From JAGXFP01 sp046484585 (GTDB taxonomy: Bacteria > Desulfobacterota > Desulfobulbia > Desulfobulbales > JAGXFP01): a stretch of 19,315 nucleotides of DNA. The stretch spans positions 1 to 19,315 of the forward strand of contig JAWOIQ010000026.1 in assembly GCA_046484585.1 (NCBI GenBank). The letters run 5' to 3'. The position numbers and the translations under genes are program-made. The notes below the pieces were generated by a model. It saw only the letters and a program-made list of their open reading frames with translations. It did no database searches and had not been told where the DNA came from. The first letter of the stretch is position 1. The number at the start of each line of letters is the position of its first letter. This document shows positions 15,233 to 19,315 of this stretch, piece by piece.

Positions 15233-16246
15233 GTGACGAAATCCACCTACCAACCACCTTACACCATTACTCCGGAAATCCTGAACCGGGTCGCCGCGAT
15301 CAGTGAGGCGATCGGGCGGCTGACCGTGCTCACCGATCAGGCGAGAGCCTTGCGGCTGCGGCGCATCAATCGTATCCGCACCATCCACGGTTCGCTGGCC
15401 ATCGAGGGCAACACCCTGAGCGAGGCGCAGATCACCGCGATTCTGGAGGGCAAGCGCGTGATCGCCCCGCCCCGCGAGGTGCAGGAGGTGAAAAACGCCC
15501 TGGCCGCTTACGACCGATTCTACACTTGGAAGCCCGAGGCGGAAAAGGATCTGCTGGAGGCGCATCGGATTCTGATGTCCGGACTGATCGACGAGGCGGG
15601 TATGTATCGGCACGGCGGTGTGGGGGTAATGGCGGGCCGGCAGGTGATTCACATGGCTCCATCCGCCGACCGGGTGTCGCATCTGATGGGTGACCTATTC
15701 GGTTGGCTGGCCACCACCGACGCCCATCCGCTCATCGCCAGCTCGATCTTTCACTACGAATTCGAATTCATCCATCCCTTTGCCGACGGCAACGGCCGCA
15801 TGGGACGGCTGTGGCAGAGCCTGATTCTGGCCCGCTGGAATCCCCTCTTCGCCGACATCCCGGTGGAAAGCCTGATCTTTGAGCACCAGGTCGAGTATTA
15901 CCATGCATTGCAAGAGAGCACCAAGCAGACCGACTCCGCGCCCTTTGTCGCCTTCATGCTGCGGATGATCCTGGATACGGTGACCACATCGACCCCGGAA
16001 GTCGCACCGGAAGTTACCCCGGAAGTCCGACTGCTCTCGGTTTTGACCTCCGAGATGACCCGGCAACAGCTCAAAGGGGCGCTCGGACTGAAAGACGATG
16101 AGCATTTCCGCAAGGCCTATCTGCTCCCCGCTTTGAATGCCGGACTGATTGAAATGACCATCCCCGACAAGCCGCGAAGCAGCAAACAGAAATACCGGCT
16201 GACCGACAAGGGCCGTCAGGTGATGGCCCGGCACGGCGGCGGGTAA
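15233..16246 (+). CDS. Fic family protein with winged-helix C-terminus
   Basis: A 337-residue protein starting at GTG with GAGG five bases upstream. It has a Fic/DOC domain with the active-site motif HPFADGNGR (H181-R189), complete for AMP transfer from ATP to a hydroxyl side chain on a target protein. An N-terminal inhibitory helix is present: S54-LAI-E58-G59-N60, the (S/T)xxxE(G/N) motif of self-inhibited class II Fic enzymes. A low-complexity stretch (PEVAPEVTPEV near 250-265) leads to a winged-helix-like C-terminus (MTRQQLKGALGLKDDEHFRKAYLLPALNAGLIE). Fic genes are often found between hsdS and hsdR, and the hsdS stub directly upstream fits this. Targets are unknown. GC is about 60%, unlike most of the accessory region. 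Confidence 0.93.
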   Translation: MTKSTYQPPYTITPEILNRVAAISEAIGRLTVLTDQARALRLRRINRIRTIHGSLAIEGNTLSEAQITAILEGKRVIAPPREVQEVKNALAAYDRFYTWKPEAEKDLLEAHRILMSGLIDEAGMYRHGGVGVMAGRQVIHMAPSADRVSHLMGDLFGWLATTDAHPLIASSIFHYEFEFIHPFADGNGRMGRLWQSLILARWNPLFADIPVESLIFEHQVEYYHALQESTKQTDSAPFVAFMLRMILDTVTTSTPEVAPEVTPEVRLLSVLTSEMTRQQLKGALGLKDDEHFRKAYLLPALNAGLIEMTIPDKPRSSKQKYRLTDKGRQVMARHGGG

Positions 16247-16378
16247 CTTGCGACAAACTCGCGACATGGCTTGTGACAGTCGGTCCATTTCATATCAGTT
16301 CGATGGAGATGTTCACAAGAGATGGTTTGGGTGGAGAACAGGCTGAACTGCGGCGGCTGGTAAGTTCCGAGTTTGAGT

Positions 16379-16477
16379 GCGTGACGTTCTTCGGATTATA
16401 AGTTTATATGCAGTTGAAGAATTGAATATGCTGTCCAGAACTCCGCCCCGGACTCCGAAGGATGTCCCCATCTTCGC
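16379..16477 (+). repeat. Imperfect direct repeat, copy 2
   Basis: Partner of 14839-15018, with the shared blocks at 16379-16404 and 16462-16477. The second block also forms a hairpin CGAAGGATG/CATCTTCG around TCCC near 16456-16476. It lies in the 289-base gap 16247-16535 between fic and the DUF3795 gene, which otherwise shows only a 32-codon frame at 16303-16401 with no family I recognise. Confidence 0.45.
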
Positions 16478-16535
16478 ATTTTTGTCGGTCGGCTTTTTCT
16501 AGGACTCGTTATGCTCCAGAAAATAATGGATAAAC

Positions 16536-17009
16536 ATGGAAATTAATCCTGAACATATTTCTCCCTGTGGGCTGTATTGTGGCATTTGCGGAATCTACCG
16601 TGCCACCCAAGAAAACAATCTGCGCTTCTTGAAAGTAATTCTGAAAAAATACCAGACAATTATTCCAAACTCAGAACATTTCACGGCAGAAGATTTACTG
16701 TGTGATGGTTGCTATTCAAAAAGAAGGTCTTTTACTTGCAACTCATGTGCAATTCGAGATTGTGCTGAAAAAAAACAAAATAATGGGTGCCACAAATGCA
16801 GTGGTTTCCCATGCGAGCACGTCAATGATTTCCCAATAGAAACTGGTAAAAAAGTAATATTTCGTGCTATCCCATATCGAAAAGAACATGGAACTGCAAA
16901 GTGGATCATGGAGGAAGAAAAAAGGTATATTTGCCCTGCTTGTGATAACAAATTGTTCCGGGGGGTTACTCAGTGCAATAAATGTAAAGAACCCGTTGAT
17001 CTTGATTGA
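16536..17009 (+). CDS. DUF3795 cysteine-rich protein
   Basis: A 157-residue cytoplasmic protein with 16 or so cysteines. The start PCGLYCGICGIYRA (C11, C15, C18) followed by LLCDGC, CNSCAIRDC, NGCHKCSGFPCEHVNDF is the DUF3795 pattern. The C-terminus adds a zinc-ribbon-like pair, CPACDNKLF and CNKC. Metal binding (zinc or an iron-sulfur cluster) is expected; the biological role of the family is unknown. GC is about 41%, different from fic upstream and the methyltransferase downstream. No clear ribosome binding site is present. Single, unrelated small genes of this kind are common in integron cassettes and mobile regions. Confidence 0.85.
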   Translation: MEINPEHISPCGLYCGICGIYRATQENNLRFLKVILKKYQTIIPNSEHFTAEDLLCDGCYSKRRSFTCNSCAIRDCAEKKQNNGCHKCSGFPCEHVNDFPIETGKKVIFRAIPYRKEHGTAKWIMEEEKRYICPACDNKLFRGVTQCNKCKEPVDLD

Positions 17010-17026
17010 ATAAAAAAACTTGGCAT

Positions 17027-17115
17027 ATCCAACGTATTAACTCGGTCGCCAAGAGGGCACGCCGACGCGCTGACGCGGTAAGGCCAGGTGGCGCGGTCAG
17101 GTTAGCTCAACGAAC
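17027..17115 (+). repeat. Possible degenerate attC-like site
   Basis: ATCCAAC (17027-17033) fits the RYYYAAC box. GTCGCCA (17045-17051) pairs in part with TGGCG (17089-17093), and TTAACT on the left partly pairs with AGGTTA on the right, giving a hairpin with bulges. The right end reads GTTAGCTCAACG, which resembles attC right arms, but a proper GTTRRRY box is missing. Weaker than the other two sites. Confidence 0.28.
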
Positions 17116-17135
17116 CGCGCAGGGAGAACTAGACC

Positions 17136-17939
17136 ATGACTAAAGCATACGTTCACGGATATGATCCGCGGGAAAACTTCCGCTTACAGGATCAGGCTAC
17201 GACCCTAGTCGACCTGTTGCATTCCGATACGGCATATCCAGCGGGAAGCCACGTCTTGGAAGCTGGTTGCGGAGTCGGCGCACAAACGGTGACACTGGCG
17301 ATGAATAGCCCCGGAGCTTCGATTGTATCCGTTGACATCTCGGAGGATTCTGTCTCTCAGGCTGAAAAGAAGGTCCGGACGGCGGCACTTGCTAATGTCC
17401 GGTTCCAGCAGGGGGATATCTTCCATTTGCCTTTTCCCGCACAATCGTTTGACCATGTCTTTGTCTGCTTCGTTTTGGAGCACCTGAAGGAGCCGCTTGC
17501 TGCCTTGCAGAAGTTGAAAACATATCTTCGGCCGGGCGGAACAATCACGGTCATTGAAGGCGACCATGGTTCTGCCTACTTCCATCCTGACAGCGATGCA
17601 GCGCATGCCGCGATTCACTGCCAGGTCGAGTTGCAGTCTCGCGCGGGTGGGAATGCGCTGATCGGTAGATCTCTGTATCCGTTGCTGGTTACTGCGGGCT
17701 ATGGCAAAGTCAGGGTATCCCCCCGGATGGTGTATGTCGATTCCAGCAAGCCGGAACTGGTCGATGGATTCACAAAAAAGACATTCACGGCGATGATCGA
17801 GGGTGTACGTCAATCGGCGATTGAGGAGGATCTCATAGATCCTGTTACGTTCGACAACGGCATCGAAGACCTATATCGAACGACTGTGCCGAATGGGACA
17901 TTTTGCTACACCTTCTTCAAAGCCAGAGGGAAAGCATAA
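17136..17939 (+). CDS. Class I SAM-dependent methyltransferase
   Basis: A 267-residue cytoplasmic protein with a Rossmann-type methyltransferase fold. Motif I is VLEAGCGVG (40-48), the acidic residue ending strand 2 is D67 (VSVDIS), motif II is near GDIFHLPFPAQSFDHVFVCFVLEH, and motif III is LRPGGTITVIEGD. After the fold, about 110 residues form a substrate-binding cap. It resembles UbiE/COQ5 and small-molecule methyltransferases, but the substrate cannot be told from sequence. AGGGAGA lies about nine bases before the ATG. GC is about 53%, distinct from both neighbours. Attc-like hairpins are possible on both sides. Confidence 0.9.
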   Translation: MTKAYVHGYDPRENFRLQDQATTLVDLLHSDTAYPAGSHVLEAGCGVGAQTVTLAMNSPGASIVSVDISEDSVSQAEKKVRTAALANVRFQQGDIFHLPFPAQSFDHVFVCFVLEHLKEPLAALQKLKTYLRPGGTITVIEGDHGSAYFHPDSDAAHAAIHCQVELQSRAGGNALIGRSLYPLLVTAGYGKVRVSPRMVYVDSSKPELVDGFTKKTFTAMIEGVRQSAIEEDLIDPVTFDNGIEDLYRTTVPNGTFCYTFFKARGKA

Positions 17940-17941
17940 AT

Positions 17942-18000
17942 ACCGAACGCTGCGGATACCTGCGACGGCTTACAGCTGCGTGTGCTCCGCAACGTTCGAC
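17942..18000 (+). repeat. attC-like hairpin after the methyltransferase gene
   Basis: CGAACGCTGCGGA (17944-17956) pairs with TCCGCAACGTTCG (17986-17998) at 12 of 13 positions. The outer boxes ACCGAAC and GTTCGAC each differ by one base from RYYYAAC and GTTRRRY, and the AAC/GTT cores are kept. The site starts three bases after the stop codon, is 59 bases long, and the next gene starts nine bases later, as in integron cassettes. A simple terminator is less likely because no T-run follows. Confidence 0.4.
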
Positions 18001-18008
18001 CACTAAAT

Positions 18009-18611
18009 ATGAACATGAAAGCTTCAAAAAAAGGATTGCAAAAACTAAGAGATTTCTTTGATAAATTGGCCAATATTTCAGAAGAAGAATGGGCTTATTT
18101 TTCAGAGAAGATTACGGGAAGGAATTTTCCCAAAAATCATTTGCTTTTTCGGGCTGGTGAACCAGTGAATGATTTCTTCTTTATAATCAATGGACTTGTT
18201 CGTTATTTTTACCTTACTGAAGAGGGAAAAGAGTTTAACAAAGCTTTTGCCATGGAACATAATTTTGTTGGCTCCTTTAGCTCACTGGTTCCTAATATCC
18301 CTTGCAGATATTCTGTTCAAGCTCTTGAAAAAACAGAGACATTAGTTGTCCCGGTTCGCTTGATCAAAAATTGCTACGATCGCCATCCAGCATGGGAACG
18401 AGTGGGAAGGCTGCATGCTGAACGCGTTGCGGTAAAAAAAGAAAAACGAGAGGGAGAGTTTCTACTTGACTCGGCAGAGACGCGATATCTCCGTTTATTG
18501 ACAGAATTTCCAATACTTATTGGCAGGATTCAGCAATATCACATAGCCTCGTATCTTGGAATAACCGACGTTGCCCTTTCTCGTATCCGTGCCAAGATTG
18601 GATTAACATAG
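18009..18611 (+). CDS. Crp/Fnr family transcriptional regulator
   Basis: The ATG at 18009 gives 200 residues (another ATG follows two codons later; an upstream GTG at 17982 would lie in the hairpin). Residues about 15-125 form a cyclic-nucleotide-binding-type beta barrel (FRAGEPVNDFFFIINGLVRYFYLTEEGKEF). The phosphate-binding cassette for cAMP is not conserved, so the ligand may differ or be absent. A helix joins it to a C-terminal HTH with IQQYHIASYLGITDVALSRIRAKIG, the pattern common in Bacteroidota Crp-like proteins. It probably regulates nearby or unlinked genes; the next gene, 80 bases downstream, is a candidate target. GC of about 41% and the Bacteroidota-like HTH suggest transfer. Confidence 0.88.
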   Translation: MNMKASKKGLQKLRDFFDKLANISEEEWAYFSEKITGRNFPKNHLLFRAGEPVNDFFFIINGLVRYFYLTEEGKEFNKAFAMEHNFVGSFSSLVPNIPCRYSVQALEKTETLVVPVRLIKNCYDRHPAWERVGRLHAERVAVKKEKREGEFLLDSAETRYLRLLTEFPILIGRIQQYHIASYLGITDVALSRIRAKIGLT

Positions 18612-18691
18612 GTTAATGCCAAATACGGTATGACCTTCTATTATTTGTGGCTCGAAGCACTTACTGCCAAAATGAATAAAAGGAGGTCATC

Positions 18692-19180
18692 GTGAAGAAA
18701 GAAAATCATGTTATTGGGAGTGTGTTGCCGCCGCCACTATTTGTAATTGCATTATCTCTCATGGGATTTGCTTTACAATGGTACTATCCACTTTCATTTC
18801 AAGATAGTCGTCGATCTTATTGGGTAATGGCCGGTGGAATTATCCTGATTGCTCTCTCGGGATTATTAGCTTTCTGGGCGAGACGAATTATGCAGTCTCA
18901 GAAAACCCCCATAAGCTTCAGTAAGCCAACAGTTGTAATCATATGTAAAGGGCCTTTTGGCTTGACACGTAACCCGTTATACCTGTCTCTGGTGTTGCTT
19001 TATACAGGTATTGGAATAATGGCGAATTCGTTATGGTTCGTTCCACTGCTTATCGCGTTAATTTTTTTTCTGCGCCGAGTGATCTTTCGAGAAGAGAAAT
19101 ATTTGGAGCATCATTTTGGCAATGAATACTCAAACAGGAGTTTAACCGCTAGAGATTTTTCCACCAAGAATCCCTTGTAA
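18692..19180 (+). CDS. Isoprenylcysteine carboxyl methyltransferase/PEMT-like membrane protein
   Basis: A 162-residue protein starting at GTG with AAGGAGG six bases upstream, a strong ribosome binding site. Four hydrophobic segments are visible (about 12-30, 43-62, 92-112 and 115-130). The conserved part is GPFGLTRNPLYLSLVLLYTG (about 89-108) and the C-terminal REEKYLEHHFGNEY, as in the ICMT/phospholipid methyltransferase superfamily (SAM-dependent, membrane-embedded). In bacteria these proteins are mostly of unknown substrate. It follows the Crp-like gene, with which it may be co-transcribed, and has a similar low GC content. The last residues of the typical family (Y..Y...V.R) are altered to EYSNRSLTARDF. 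Confidence 0.87.
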   Translation: MKKENHVIGSVLPPPLFVIALSLMGFALQWYYPLSFQDSRRSYWVMAGGIILIALSGLLAFWARRIMQSQKTPISFSKPTVVIICKGPFGLTRNPLYLSLVLLYTGIGIMANSLWFVPLLIALIFFLRRVIFREEKYLEHHFGNEYSNRSLTARDFSTKNPL

Positions 19181-19315
19181 TTTCAACTAGTTATTTATTT
19201 CCTTCCCGTAAGACCCACCAATCCATAATATTTCTGCCATATTTCTCGTCGAAATTTTAACTAGATACGCATTTTTTATTTGCATTTGTAAGACCCTGTT
19301 TGTATAATTACTGCA

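Noticed and set aside
16303..16401. A 32-codon ORF after fic
   Set aside because: No ribosome binding site and no family match; part of it overlaps the direct repeat.
19181..19315. Possible attC or terminator after the last gene
   Set aside because: The 135 bases are AT-rich, with no paired boxes or GC-rich hairpin; nothing could be supported.

Overview
The window looks like part of a Gram-negative chromosome, most likely a delta-type proteobacterium (Desulfobacterota or a relative). This is inferred from the roughly 60% GC core genes, the outer-membrane-associated TIGR03545/TIGR03546 pair, the density of HD-GYP and class III cyclase signalling genes, and the many short palindromic intergenic repeats. 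No rRNA, tRNA, CRISPR array or transposase was found.

Bases 1-10,587 are a GC-rich block of ordinary genes. It starts with the 3' end of zwf, then pgl (oxidative pentose phosphate pathway) and a membrane HD-GYP phosphodiesterase, all on plus. On the minus strand are a small exported intradiol-dioxygenase-fold protein, a short conserved hypothetical, and the translationally overlapping TIGR03546-TIGR03545 pair. On plus again come a membrane class III adenylate cyclase, a repeat-rich lipoprotein, and an ABC ATPase/ABC-2 permease pair. Intergenic gaps in the first 7.5 kb share a family of short inverted repeats ending in CCTGAATCCGTGA. A different terminal-inverted-repeat element lies before the ABC operon.

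Bases 10,588-19,315 are an accessory region. Every gene is on plus, base composition jumps from gene to gene (about 27% to 60% GC by eye), functions are unrelated, and two genes are broken. In order: an AT-rich polytopic membrane protein, a 704-residue SIR2-domain protein with a C-terminal SEC-C zinc motif (an anti-phage effector candidate), a truncated PD-(D/E)XK nuclease-like gene, the 3' stub of a type I restriction specificity gene (hsdS) coupled to an intact fic gene, a DUF3795 protein, a SAM-dependent methyltransferase, a Crp/Fnr-type regulator and an isoprenylcysteine-methyltransferase-type membrane protein. Three gaps hold attC-like imperfect hairpins (near 12,149-12,239, 17,027-17,115 and 17,942-18,000). 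The section may therefore be a degenerate integron gene-cassette array, or a defence island built partly from cassettes. No integron integrase lies in the window, so this remains a hypothesis.

The most interesting item is the SIR2/SEC-C protein with its large unassigned middle region, and its possible link to the neighbouring membrane protein. Next are the attC-like hairpins and the inverted-repeat family of the left half.
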